NCBI RefSeq assembly: GCF_036013955.1
Contig: NZ_CP107903.1
Coordinates: 5,208,001 to 5,272,000 of the forward strand
Origin: Streptomyces sp. NBC_00459
GTDB taxonomy: Bacteria; Actinomycetota; Actinomycetes; Streptomycetales; Streptomycetaceae
Direction of reading: 5' to 3'
DNA length: 64,000 nt
A model generated the notes under the pieces. That model saw only the letters and a program-made list of their open reading frames with translations. It was not told the origin of the DNA and made no database searches. The position numbers and the translations under genes were made by a program. Of the stretch, positions 16,331-24,070 are shown one piece after another; position 1 is the first letter of the stretch, and the number at the start of each line of letters is the position of its first letter.

Positions 16331-16346
16331 CGTTCCGAACGGAACG
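16331..16346. promoter_or_regulatory. Perfect palindrome CGTTCCG-AA-CGGAACG
   Basis: A 7-bp exact inverted repeat with 2-base spacer in the gene-free stretch between two minus-strand genes. Related half-sites (TTCCG/CGGA) recur at 16291-16335. Candidate operator or recombination site; no partner protein identified. Confidence 0.4.
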
Positions 16347-16448
16347 CCGCGTTCCTTCGCCACCAGGCCGGCCGCAGAGATCCAGCCCAGCGGTGACAGC
16401 GGTCTCTGCTGCCGAGCGCCCGCCGCCAAGTCGGAGCGAGCGCCGAGG

Positions 16449-16613
16449 TCAGCCCTGGTGTTCGTCCTGCTCGTCCCGCAAGATGTCGCGCACGGAGCGC
16501 CAGGCGCGGATTGCGTTACCGATGTCCACCAACAGCCCTCGGAGTTGGCGAATCAGAACGCGCGCAGCACAGATGGCAGTGACGACTTCGACTTCCACCG
16601 TGAGCCCGCTCAT
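16449..16613 (-). CDS. Small hypothetical protein
   Basis: 54 aa from the ATG at 16613, with GGGGA about 7 bases upstream; the longer frame to 16772 has no better start. The peptide is amphipathic: a Val/Ala/Ile-rich middle (about 5-30), then a charged tail ending Asp-Glu-Gln-Asp-Glu-His-Gln-Gly. No family recognised. Its length and lone position make it uncertain. Confidence 0.35.
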   Translation of the reverse strand: MSGLTVEVEVVTAICAARVLIRQLRGLLVDIGNAIRAWRSVRDILRDEQDEHQG

Positions 16614-17120
16614 CGACTGTTCCCCACCTCGGGCACCAGCCTCTCCGCCTCGCACCGCGAAGTCCTTACCCCGCTGGGTATATTTCGTGATCACCCTCGG
16701 CTTCACCCACGAGATCAGATGGACACGCGGCTGAACCCAACGAGCCGAGCCCCTTTGAGGCACCGCGTACAAGACTCGCCGCCGTGAGGGCGCGGAGCAG
16801 CATCAGAGTTGATGCACTTACTGATCTTGAAGATCCGCGCCACAGGAACGAGTCTGAGCCGATACACCCAGGCTGCCCGTCGAACGGGCCGGTGTCTGCA
16901 GGGTCGAGCCTGCTTTTTGTGATCTTGGGTTGATCCGCAAGCGTGGCCCGTCCGGGGTCTTCCGTGCAGTTCAGGTGGGGCGCTCTGCGTGAGCGATGCG
17001 TGAGCGGACGGTCCGGCAGGAGCCGTCAGGCACCGAACCCCGATGCATGGCGAAGTCCTCTTGGCCAGGCGGTTTCGGACACCAAGAGAGCATCCGGAAC
17101 CACCCGTCATGCTCTGGCCA
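16614..17120. other. Island right end, no supported gene
   Basis: About 500 bases between the small ORF and the tRNA fragment. Frames crossing it run antisense through the tRNA fragment and are artefacts. Integrase arm-type sites would be expected here, but I could not pick out a repeated motif with confidence. Confidence 0.4.
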
Positions 17121-17166
17121 GGACTTTTAATCCATTGGTTGTGGGTTCGAGTCCCACAGGGTCTAC
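17121..17166 (+). other. 3' fragment of a Lys-type tRNA gene, likely att site
   Basis: The stretch has a CTTTTAA anticodon loop (Lys, UUU), an intact T-arm (GTGGG/CCCAC around TTCGAGT) and a 3' acceptor strand. No D-arm or 5' acceptor lies upstream: the anticodon stem pairs for only three base pairs before homology stops. This is what integration into a tRNA 3' end leaves at the distal junction. With the integrase at the left edge, it marks the right end of the island; the intact tRNA should lie left of the window. Confidence 0.75.
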
Positions 17167-17171
17167 GGGTA

Positions 17172-17204
17172 AGCCCCAGTTCGGAGTGGATCCGAGCTGG
17201 GGCT
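17172..17204 (+). terminator. Terminator behind the tRNA fragment
   Basis: An inverted repeat (GCCCCAG...CTGGGGC with extended pairing through TCGGA/TCCGA) followed by TTTCG. Its place right after the tRNA 3' end suggests it is the native tRNA terminator left on the chromosome side. Confidence 0.65.
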
Positions 17205-17306
17205 TTCGTCGTTTCCGGGGGTTGGGTGGTCGTTGGCTCGGCCGGTGCTCGGACGACGGACGCGAGGACGTCACCCTGAACCCGGTTGCACACGAGGGGC
17301 GTCCGG

Positions 17307-17903
17307 TCACGTCTTCGGGACCGACCACTCCGCCGGAGTCCTCAGCGTCGTCGAGGTGTACAGCACGCGCTCGGGCCGTTGCTTCGCCGGCACCGCGAAA
17401 ACGGTCTTGCCCCGCACACAGGTGCCGGGCTTCACGGTCGCTGCGTAGGGATACTCCGGCTTCGGGAAGTCGCCGTACGTCACGCCGCTCGGCTTGATCC
17501 GCGCTCCGTCCGCGTAGGCGAGGGCCCACGGGTAGCGGGTCACCGCGCCGACGCCGTTCTTCAGGCACGCCTTGATCTCGACGGCCGCCCACGTGTACCC
17601 GGTCGTGCCGAACTCCTTGTCGGCGGACTGCCGCGGGTGGAACCGCCCCTGCTCGTACGAGAGCACGGTCATCACCATCGTCGCTCCGTCGGTCGTGAAG
17701 CTGAACGGTTCTCCGAGCGCGCGGGGCGCCTCACGTCTCGCGCTCGGCTCCGCTGCGGTGCTCTCCTTCGAGGTCTTCGTGGTCGCCGTGGTGCTGGGCT
17801 TCGCCACCTGCTTCTCGGCGTCGCCGCTCCCGGAACAGGCCGTGGCTGTGGCCAGCAGCAGAGCGACGGTGAAGGTGATGGTGGTGGTTGTTGTTGTGCG
17901 CAT
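17307..17903 (-). CDS. Secreted lipoprotein, DUF4352-like
   Basis: 198 aa. The signal peptide has a Thr-rich N-terminus, a hydrophobic core and the lipobox Ala-Thr-Ala-Cys (Cys at about 23), followed by a Ser/Thr/Lys-rich linker to about 65. The C-terminal domain (Phe-Ser-Phe-Thr-Thr-Asp-Gly...Tyr-Thr-Trp-Ala-Ala-Val-Glu-Ile-Lys) resembles the immunoglobulin-like DUF4352 fold. Extracytoplasmic, membrane-anchored; role unknown. First chromosomal gene right of the island. Confidence 0.65.
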   Translation of the reverse strand: MRTTTTTTITFTVALLLATATACSGSGDAEKQVAKPSTTATTKTSKESTAAEPSARREAPRALGEPFSFTTDGATMVMTVLSYEQGRFHPRQSADKEFGTTGYTWAAVEIKACLKNGVGAVTRYPWALAYADGARIKPSGVTYGDFPKPEYPYAATVKPGTCVRGKTVFAVPAKQRPERVLYTSTTLRTPAEWSVPKT

Positions 17904-18117
17904 GGTCCCCCCTGGACGTGCGTGTCGAGGTGGGCATCATGCTTGGCGAGGGATGGGAGCGTGGCCGGGTGTGTCCGTGTCGTGACCAGGCGCGCGTGAC
18001 TGTGACCGTGCGGGGGCCAACGGGCGCATATAGAGGACACCCAAGCCCGTTGACGATGGGGTTACGCGTACGGGCCCCGGGACATCGCCGAGTCGCGATC
18101 CCCGGATGCCCGGGGCG

Positions 18118-18540
18118 TCAGCAGGTCTCGTCGTCCTTGACGGCGTACAGGGTCACGGGCGTGTCCGTGGGGTGCGTGCCGGGCTCGGGGTCCTGGCTGC
18201 AGACCGTCCAGTTGCGGTCGAAGACCTGCAAGCGGTTCTGGCCACTGGCGTCCTGGTCGTCGAGGACGTAGAAGCCGGCGGCTTGCGCCTCGTCCTGGGC
18301 GGCCTGGAGGTCCTGGCCGACGAGGTCGGGCAGCGTTGCCGCTTCAGGGGCCGCTTCGGAGGTGCTGTCAGGTGTTTCCGGGCTGGTTTCGGTGGGGGTG
18401 GTGTCCTGTTTCGTGCGGTCGTCGGTGTCCTGGGACGAGGTGTCCGGCTTGCCGGGGCCGGTGTTGTCGGTGCTCGCGCAGGCGGTGAGCGTGAGCAGTG
18501 CTGCGGCGGTGAGTGCGGCTGCGACGGTCCGGGTGCGCAT
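18118..18540 (-). CDS. Lipoprotein with a PASTA domain
   Basis: 140 aa. Lipobox Leu-Thr-Ala-Cys with Cys at about 21, then an acidic Asp/Thr/Ser/Pro linker (22-65). The C-terminus reads Leu-Pro-Asp-Leu-Val-Gly-Gln-Asp-Leu-Gln-Ala-Ala, Ala-Gly-Phe, and a Pro-Gly-Thr turn, the pattern of one PASTA repeat. PASTA domains bind peptidoglycan or muropeptides on kinases and penicillin-binding proteins; here the domain is alone on a lipoprotein, so a cell-wall sensor or chaperone role is only inferred. Confidence 0.75.
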   Translation of the reverse strand: MRTRTVAAALTAAALLTLTACASTDNTGPGKPDTSSQDTDDRTKQDTTPTETSPETPDSTSEAAPEAATLPDLVGQDLQAAQDEAQAAGFYVLDDQDASGQNRLQVFDRNWTVCSQDPEPGTHPTDTPVTLYAVKDDETC

Positions 18541-19216
18541 GCTGGTTCCCCCAGGGACGGTGTGCGAGTCGGGGGAGCATCATGGTTCGCGTGCGGGGGC
18601 TGTGTGGGCGGAGTCACCCTGCTGTGACACGAACGGGTACCGGGTACGACGAAGGCATGCGCTGCGGTGGGCCCTGGGAGTGTGCGGGTCCCGGCCTGGC
18701 GGACGTGCGGCGCCGCTGGTTCCGCCGGGACGGAACCCGGTAGCGGCACCGGTACCGCATGACGGGGCGGGTGGCCTGCTCGGCGGCCTGCGGGAGCGTC
18801 CGCAGCAGGTGGGCGCGGTTGTCGGCACGGCGTACGAGTGTCGGGCGCTGTGCGTTTTCGGGGTGGTGAGGTTCCGATGGAAGCGGATCGGTGGCTTCCG
18901 TGGCTGACGGCGGGCCGTGCGGCCGACCGCCGGCCGGCAGTGCGGCCCGCGGGACAGGCCCTCCGTCGGACACGCCCCAATATCTGTATCCGCAAGCTGA
19001 GATATTGACGGAACGCACGGGCAGGTTATTTGCCGCAATAAATAGCTGAGAGTTATTCAACGCTCGTCGGCCGTCGCAGTGTGCTACTGTCGATCTAAGT
19101 TGCAGTTGTGGTTCCCGAAGTTTTAATTCCGGTCTTTTCCGGACGGGGTAATCATCGCGGCGACACGGAGTCCGCGCTGTGTGGACCCGTAGCACTGCCC
19201 CTGAAGGAGATATGAC
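18541..19216. promoter_or_regulatory. Intergenic region and long 5' leader of the cold-shock gene
   Basis: 676 bases. An imperfect inverted repeat (18712-18724 with 18731-18747) lies in the left part. AT-rich DNA at 18976-19060 precedes a possible -10 (TACTGT near 19084), which would give a 5' untranslated leader of about 125 bases before the cold-shock ATG. Long leaders are typical of csp mRNAs and control translation with temperature. The promoter is a guess from sequence. Confidence 0.45.
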
Positions 19217-19420
19217 ATGGCTGCTGGTACCGTGAAGTGGTTCAACGCGGAAAAGGGTTTCGGATTCATCGAGCAGGATGGTGGCGGCCCTGACGTGTTC
19301 GCCCACTACTCGAACATCTCCGCCCAGGGCTTCCGCGAGCTGCTCGAAGGCCAGAAGGTCAACTTCGACATCGCGCAGGGCCAGAAGGGCCCGACGGCCG
19401 AGAACATCGTTCTTGTCTGA
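19217..19420 (+). CDS. Cold-shock protein, CspA family
   Basis: 67 aa, the family length. RNP1 is Lys-Gly-Phe-Gly-Phe-Ile (about 15-20) and RNP2 Val-Phe-Ala-His-Tyr (about 29-33); the start Thr-Val-Lys-Trp-Phe-Asn is canonical. It is a single OB-fold RNA/ssDNA chaperone that melts mRNA structure. The GAAGGAGATAT ribosome-binding site is strong. A paralogue with about 80 percent similar residues lies at 23773. It precedes a DEAD-box helicase, a typical cold-adaptation pairing. Confidence 0.95.
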   Translation: MAAGTVKWFNAEKGFGFIEQDGGGPDVFAHYSNISAQGFRELLEGQKVNFDIAQGQKGPTAENIVLV

Positions 19421-19436
19421 CGCTGACGCGTACTGT

Positions 19437-19478
19437 GCAGCTGGGTCCCGCATCCCTCGGGGTGCGGGCCCCAGCTGC
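19437..19478 (+). terminator. Terminator after the first cold-shock gene
   Basis: A long GC stem (GCAGCTGGG paired with CCCAGCTGC, with an inner CCCGCA/TGCGGG) followed by ATTTTT. It isolates the csp transcript from the helicase gene. The remaining gap to 19731 (the helicase 5' leader) shows nothing else I can name. Confidence 0.85.
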
Positions 19479-19731
19479 ATGCATTTTTCGCAGTGGTTTC
19501 ATCTGCTTCACCCGCTTCATCTGTGAGACGACGGATTCGAGGAGTCCGTGGGCGTTTTGAATGCCCCGGAAGCCGCTCCGTTCGAGTCACCACAATTCAT
19601 TGCCTGAGCCCGCGTGAATTCACTGCCGGCCAGATTCGCTTTCGCATTCTTTCGGCCCATTCTTGCAATTCTCCGCGCCGCTCTTCGCTGCGGAAATTCC
19701 TAGATGTGAGCCGCATCGAGGAAGGTTCCGC

Positions 19732-21261
19732 ATGAACCGCACACGTACGAACGACCGTTTCTCCCGCACCCGCAACGGCGGTGCCGCCGCTGGACGGAGT
19801 GGTGGCCGATCCGGTTCGTCGACCGCCGGCCGGTCCGGTGGGCAGGGCCGCTCCGGCGGGCAGGGGCGTTCCGGCGGTGGTGGCGGCTACGGCCGTCGGC
19901 CCGCCGCGGTCCAGGGTGAGTTCGCTCTCCCCGAGACGATCACCCCCGCGCTTCCCGCTGTTGAGGGCTTCGCCGATCTGGACATGCCCAAGGAGTTGCT
20001 GGCCGCGCTCGGCACGCAGGGCGTGACCGTGCCCTTCCCGATCCAGGGCGCGACCCTGCCGAACTCCCTCGCCGGCCGGGACGTACTGGGCCGCGGGCGC
20101 ACCGGCTCCGGCAAGACCCTCGCCTTCGGGCTGGCGCTGCTGGCCCGTACGGTCGGGCAGCGCGCCGAGGCCAAGCAGCCGCTGGGCCTGGTCCTCGTAC
20201 CGACGCGTGAGCTCGCGCAGCAGGTCACCGACGCGCTCACCCCGTACGCCCGCGCCGTACGGCTGAGGCTCGCCACGGTGGTGGGCGGGATGCCGATCGG
20301 CAGGCAGGCCAGCGCGCTGCGCGGCGGTGCCGAGATCGTCGTCGCCACCCCCGGACGCCTCAAGGACCTCATCGACCGCGGCGACTGCCGGCTGGACCAG
20401 GTCGCCATCACCGTCCTCGACGAGGCCGACCAGATGGCCGACATGGGCTTCATGCCGCAGGTCACCGCCCTGCTCGACCAGGTCCGTCCCGGGGGGCAGC
20501 GCATGCTGTTCTCCGCGACCCTCGACCGCAACGTCGACCTGCTCGTGCGCCGCTACCTCAGCGACCCGGTCGTGCACTCCGTCGACCCCTCGGCCGGCGC
20601 GGTCACGACGATGGAGCACCACGTGCTGCACGTCCACGGCGCCGACAAGCACTCGGCCACCGTCGAGATCGCCGCCCGCGACGGTCGCGTGATCATGTTC
20701 CTCGACACCAAGCACGCCGTCGACCGCCTCACCGAGCAGCTGCTCAACAGCGGGGTCCGAGCCGCCGCGCTGCACGGCGGGAAGTCGCAGCCCCAGCGCA
20801 CCCGCACGCTGACGCAGTTCAAGAGCGGGCATGTCAACGTGCTGGTGGCGACCAACGTCGCGGCGCGCGGCATCCACGTCGACAACCTCGACCTCGTCGT
20901 CAACGTCGACCCGCCGACCGACCACAAGGACTACCTCCACCGTGGCGGCAGGACCGCCCGTGCCGGTGAGTCCGGCAGTGTCGTCACCCTGGTCACCCCG
21001 AACCAGCGCCGTGACATGACCCGCCTGATGGCAGCGGCCGGCATCGTCCCGCAGACCACCCAGGTCCGCACCGGCGAAGAGGCCCTGCACCGCATCACCG
21101 GCGCCCAGACCCCCTCGGGCATCCCGGTCGTCATCAAGGCGCCGGTGGTCGAGCGCCCCAAGAAGCGTGGCAGCGGCTCCACTTCACGTGGCCGCCGCCG
21201 TCCGGCCTCGGCGGCGGGTCGCGCGCCCGCCCGTCGGCCCAACGTCGCTGCGGCGGCGTAG
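19732..21261 (+). CDS. DEAD-box RNA helicase
   Basis: 509 aa from the ATG at 19732 (GAGGAAGG upstream; the longer frame begins in a leader). A Gly/Arg/Ser-rich N-terminus (about 15-55) is followed by the Q-motif region, motif I Gly-Arg-Thr-Gly-Ser-Gly-Lys-Thr (about 123-130), Pro-Thr-Arg-Glu-Leu, motif II Asp-Glu-Ala-Asp, motif III Ser-Ala-Thr, and C-terminal His-Arg-Gly-Gly-Arg-Thr-Ala-Arg. The basic tail suits RNA binding. ATP-dependent unwinding of structured RNA; its place behind a csp gene points to cold adaptation and ribosome assembly. Confidence 0.92.
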   Translation: MNRTRTNDRFSRTRNGGAAAGRSGGRSGSSTAGRSGGQGRSGGQGRSGGGGGYGRRPAAVQGEFALPETITPALPAVEGFADLDMPKELLAALGTQGVTVPFPIQGATLPNSLAGRDVLGRGRTGSGKTLAFGLALLARTVGQRAEAKQPLGLVLVPTRELAQQVTDALTPYARAVRLRLATVVGGMPIGRQASALRGGAEIVVATPGRLKDLIDRGDCRLDQVAITVLDEADQMADMGFMPQVTALLDQVRPGGQRMLFSATLDRNVDLLVRRYLSDPVVHSVDPSAGAVTTMEHHVLHVHGADKHSATVEIAARDGRVIMFLDTKHAVDRLTEQLLNSGVRAAALHGGKSQPQRTRTLTQFKSGHVNVLVATNVAARGIHVDNLDLVVNVDPPTDHKDYLHRGGRTARAGESGSVVTLVTPNQRRDMTRLMAAAGIVPQTTQVRTGEEALHRITGAQTPSGIPVVIKAPVVERPKKRGSGSTSRGRRRPASAAGRAPARRPNVAAAA

Positions 21262-21307
21262 CACCTTCTTGCTCAGGAAGCCGTCCCAACTCCGCAGGAG
21301 GCACTCT

Positions 21308-21637
21308 TTGCCGCTGGTCCAGATGCAGCCCCGCCCGACAACCGCCGACCCCGTGCACAGCACGACGGCCGACGCCACGGACATGACCGGACCTCAGGTC
21401 TGGCACGACATGACCGTGGAGGTGGCGCTGTCCGTCACGGCCGCCGCCGGGACGGGGCATCTGGTCCTGCGCGACGAGGACGGCCAGTACGTGGGCCTGG
21501 TGACCCGGGCCCGGCTCGCCGCCGTCCGGGACAGCCACGGCTACACGGACCGCATCCGCCTGAGCGACATCACCGACAGCGCCGGGCCCTCCGTCGAACA
21601 CGGCGGTGGCCCGGCCGTCCTCGGCCTGGCGGGCTGA
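21308..21637 (+). CDS. CBS-domain protein
   Basis: 109 aa from a TTG with AGGAGG 6 bases upstream; an ATG follows five codons later. Residues about 25-95 form one CBS motif (Val-Ala-Leu-Ser-Val..., Gly-His-Leu-Val-Leu-Arg-Asp-Glu-Asp-Gly-Gln-Tyr-Val-Gly-Leu-Val). CBS modules bind adenosyl ligands as pairs, so a dimer is expected. It follows the helicase by 46 bases, so probably the same operon. Confidence 0.75.
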   Translation: MPLVQMQPRPTTADPVHSTTADATDMTGPQVWHDMTVEVALSVTAAAGTGHLVLRDEDGQYVGLVTRARLAAVRDSHGYTDRIRLSDITDSAGPSVEHGGGPAVLGLAG

Positions 21638-21733
21638 ACCGCTTCACGGTGGCCGGCACCGTGTCGCCGTCCGCTCGCCTTCCCGTCTCCGCTTCTCCCC
21701 GTACTCCGTCTCTCCTTCTCCCTGTGAGGCATC

Positions 21734-22042
21734 ATGCGCTGTGTCATCGCACGCTTCCCGTTCGACCTGACCAAGAGCGGTGTGCTGGAGTCGATGAAGG
21801 GCATCAAGCCCGAGCCGGTCACCGGTGAGTCCGTGATCGTCGGACGGCGCCGCTACCCCGTGAAGCAGGTCGGCCAGGTCGTCACCCGCCAGGACCCCCG
21901 TGATTTCAGCGCGGGCGAAGTGGTGCGGGCCATGACCCGGCTCGGCTTCACCTGCGGCACCCTTGCTCCGGCCGAGCCGGTTCCTACGGAGAACCCGTTC
22001 GAGCGGGCCTCGGCGCTGCTCGGCACCCCGGTGTCCGTCTGA
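21734..22042 (+). CDS. Conserved hypothetical protein of the csp-helicase cluster
   Basis: 102 aa, ATG start. Starts Met-Arg-Cys-Val-Ile-Ala-Arg-Phe-Pro-Phe-Asp-Leu-Thr and contains Val-Gly-Arg-Arg-Arg-Tyr-Pro-Val-Lys-Gln-Val-Gly. No membrane segment and no domain I can name. Proteins of this kind recur beside csp/DEAD-box genes in Streptomyces, as far as I recall. Strong terminator right behind. Confidence 0.65.
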   Translation: MRCVIARFPFDLTKSGVLESMKGIKPEPVTGESVIVGRRRYPVKQVGQVVTRQDPRDFSAGEVVRAMTRLGFTCGTLAPAEPVPTENPFERASALLGTPVSV

Positions 22043-22069
22043 CCGACCCGGCCGGCGCGAGCCGGACAA

Positions 22070-22115
22070 GCGACTGAGGGCCCTACCGGCACATGCCGGT
22101 AGGGCCCTCAGTCGC
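22070..22115. terminator. Bidirectional terminator, perfect 22-bp stem
   Basis: Positions 22070-22091 pair exactly with 22094-22115 around a 2-base loop, between convergent genes ending at 22042 and 22161. It should stop transcription from both sides. Confidence 0.9.
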
Positions 22116-22160
22116 GTGCTGTGCCGCTCGGGGCGCGGCGGTGTGTCGGCGGTCGGTGGG

Positions 22161-22517
22161 TCAGTCCGAGTAGCGGAAATCGCCCACGGTCCAGGCGCTG
22201 ACGTCCTCGATGGCGATGCGGTACATCCCGCCCGTCTCCGGGATCCCCACCGTGCCCTGCAGGATGCGGGCAACGTGGAAGTGCAGGTGTGTGGGCGGCC
22301 CGTCCCTCTTGGCGGGGGCTTCGAAGACGGCGGAGAAGTCGCCCAGCTGGGCGGAGTCCGTCAGGACCTCCGACACTCTCTGCCGCCACACGGCCTCGGG
22401 TGCCAGTCGACCGGTGATGACAGCACCACCGGTGACCACGGTCAGGGACATCTGGTTGCTCCGCCCGGATTCCACAAGGGCGGCGATGTCGACGATCAGG
22501 TCGTCAGGCTTCGGCAT
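22161..22517 (-). CDS. Conserved hypothetical protein, weakly GvpU-like
   Basis: 118 aa from the ATG at 22517. The middle (Leu-Thr-Val-Val-Thr-Gly-Gly-Ala-Val-Ile-Thr-Gly-Arg-Leu) recalls the gas-vesicle accessory GvpU family, a small beta-rich protein, but there are no gvp genes nearby. A His-Leu-His-Phe-His segment is near 85. Function unknown. Confidence 0.55.
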   Translation of the reverse strand: MPKPDDLIVDIAALVESGRSNQMSLTVVTGGAVITGRLAPEAVWRQRVSEVLTDSAQLGDFSAVFEAPAKRDGPPTHLHFHVARILQGTVGIPETGGMYRIAIEDVSAWTVGDFRYSD

Positions 22518-23196
22518 GGCACCGGATTCTATGCAACGGCACGTCCGGGCGGCCGGGGCGGTGGTGTCACCCGTCGGGACGGGCACCGTCGACAGACCGG
22601 CCCAGGAGGATTACCTCATCGTCGAGCCCACCAAAATCTATGCTTGCCGGAGTAGACATTGGTGGCTCGGATCATTATTGTTTCTCTCGTAGACGAGATC
22701 AGCGAGGCCCGGCAGACACGAACTGCCGGGCGGCGGTACACGTAGGACGGTGCGGTGGTGGAGCTCCGAAGCCAGCGTTGTGCAGGACGGCGACGGGGCT
22801 GACGACCGGACCGGGTGGCCCGCAGTGATCAGGGGCCGCCATGAGCGGTGAGCAGGACCGCGGTTGACGCGGTGGCAGTACCAGCAGTTGGCAGTACCAG
22901 TAGTGGCAGTTCCTGTTCGATAGGTTGTTGGTCCAGAGGGAAAGAACGGAGGAGTCGAGCGCCATCAGGATCGCCCGGGCGGAGTCTGAGTCCGGGTACC
23001 GCAGGACATCGATAGGTAGGTGGTCTCCGGTCGTAAATCAGCGATCCCCGCGCCCCCGTCGGCGTTGTCGGACGGCAGTGCGGAAAAAGTAGGCCGGTGC
23101 AGCAGTAGGGCCGGCAGATGGTGTTTGCAGTTCCTTCGGGGCCTTGGTGCCGGTATGGCGCCAAGGCCCCTCGACGCGTTCCAAAAGAGAGGTGAG
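22518..23196. other. Long intergenic region with short tandem repeat
   Basis: 679 bases between a minus-strand gene and the MerR gene. GGCAGTACCAG occurs at 22874 and 22890 with a 16-base period, followed by a partial third copy. The frames here are shadows. The MerR promoter must lie near the right end; no clear -35/-10 seen. Confidence 0.4.
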
Positions 23197-23535
23197 ATGA
23201 CAGCAGACGAGTCGCTGGGACGTCTTGACGACGACGACTACCCCGCCTACACGATGGGCCGGGCCGCCGAGATGCTCGGTACCACTCCCGGCTTCCTCCG
23301 GGCCCTCGGCGAAGCACGACTGATCACACCGTTGCGCTCCGAGGGCGGACACCGCCGCTATTCCCGTTACCAACTGCGCATCGCGGCGCGGGCGCGTGAG
23401 CTCGTCGACCGAGGCACCCCGATCGACGCCGCCTGCCGGATCATCATCCTTGAGGACCAGCTCGAAGAAGCCCAGCGCATCAACGCCGAGTACCGTCGCG
23501 CCGACAAATCGTCCAAACCGTCGGCTACGACCTGA
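23197..23535 (+). CDS. MerR-family regulator
   Basis: 112 aa from the ATG at 23197 (AGAGAGGTGAG upstream). N-terminal winged HTH: Tyr-Thr-Met-Gly-Arg-Ala-Ala-Glu-Met-Leu, Thr-Pro-Gly-Phe-Leu-Arg-Ala-Leu-Gly-Glu, Gly-Gly-His-Arg-Arg-Tyr-Ser (about 20-62), then a dimerisation helix. No effector domain or Cys ligands, so it is the short MerR type. It lies 237 bases before a second cold-shock gene, which it may control; this MerR-csp pairing is common in Streptomyces as I recall. Confidence 0.85.
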   Translation: MTADESLGRLDDDDYPAYTMGRAAEMLGTTPGFLRALGEARLITPLRSEGGHRRYSRYQLRIAARARELVDRGTPIDAACRIIILEDQLEEAQRINAEYRRADKSSKPSATT

Positions 23536-23730
23536 AGTGAGCGTGCCCGCCGGGTCGGCGGGCCATCACCCACGAGCATGGCCGGAATACTGAGCGGCGT
23601 TTTCTGTGGTGATGGCGGGTGCGGACGGGTAGCGTCTGTGTGAGCTGTCGTGGTTCGGATTTCCCCTTGCCCACGCCTTTGGTGTGGGCGCTTTGCTGTG
23701 CTGTGCCGCAGGGACCAGGGCGATCACCTC

Positions 23731-23755
23731 CGTCTGCCCCATGAAGGGGCAGACG
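23731..23755 (+). promoter_or_regulatory. Hairpin in the leader of the second cold-shock gene
   Basis: A perfect 10-bp stem (23731-23740 with 23746-23755) with a 5-base ATGAA loop ends 17 bases before the ATG, just upstream of the GGAAGG ribosome-binding site. The position suits a temperature-responsive control element; untested. Confidence 0.5.
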
Positions 23756-23772
23756 TTCATCGACTGGAAGGC

Positions 23773-23982
23773 ATGACTGTGGCAAGTGGAACTGTGAAGT
23801 GGTTCAACGCGGAGAAGGGCTTCGGCTTCATCGCCCAGGACGGCGGCGGTCCGGACGTCTTCGCGCACTACTCCGCGATCAACTCCTCGGGCTTCCGTGA
23901 GCTCCAGGAGGGCCAGGCCGTGACGTTCGACGTCGTCCAGGGCCAGAAGGGCCCCCAGGCGGAGAACATCACCACCGCCTGA
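23773..23982 (+). CDS. Cold-shock protein, CspA family (second copy)
   Basis: 69 aa. RNP1 Lys-Gly-Phe-Gly-Phe-Ile and RNP2 Val-Phe-Ala-His-Tyr as in the 19217 gene, from which it differs mainly at the start (Met-Thr-Val-Ala-Ser) and in the Ala-Ile-Asn-Ser-Ser segment. ATG chosen for its GGAAGG site. RNA chaperone. Its own leader hairpin and terminator show it is a separate transcription unit. Confidence 0.95.
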   Translation: MTVASGTVKWFNAEKGFGFIAQDGGGPDVFAHYSAINSSGFRELQEGQAVTFDVVQGQKGPQAENITTA

Positions 23983-24000
23983 TCTTTCACGGTGAACGTC

Positions 24001-24032
24001 CTGGGCCGCGCGGCGAACGCCGCGCGGCCCAG
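24001..24032 (+). terminator. Terminator after the second cold-shock gene
   Basis: A perfect 15-bp stem (24001-24015 with 24018-24032) with a 2-base AA loop, 18 bases after the stop codon. Confidence 0.85.
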
Positions 24033-24070
24033 TCGTCTGTACGCGTCCAACCGAGTCTCAGCACCGGGGC

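Noticed and set aside
17107..17592. Minus-strand frames containing Gly-Leu-Glu-Pro-Thr-Thr-Asn-Gly-Leu-Lys or Gly-Thr-Arg-Thr-His-Asn-Gln-Trp-Ile-Lys
   Set aside because: These are the well-known artefactual translations of the antisense strand of a tRNA gene; here they come from the tRNA-Lys fragment.
22161..22517. Calling the gene gvpU
   Set aside because: Only a weak local resemblance and no gas-vesicle genes in the neighbourhood.
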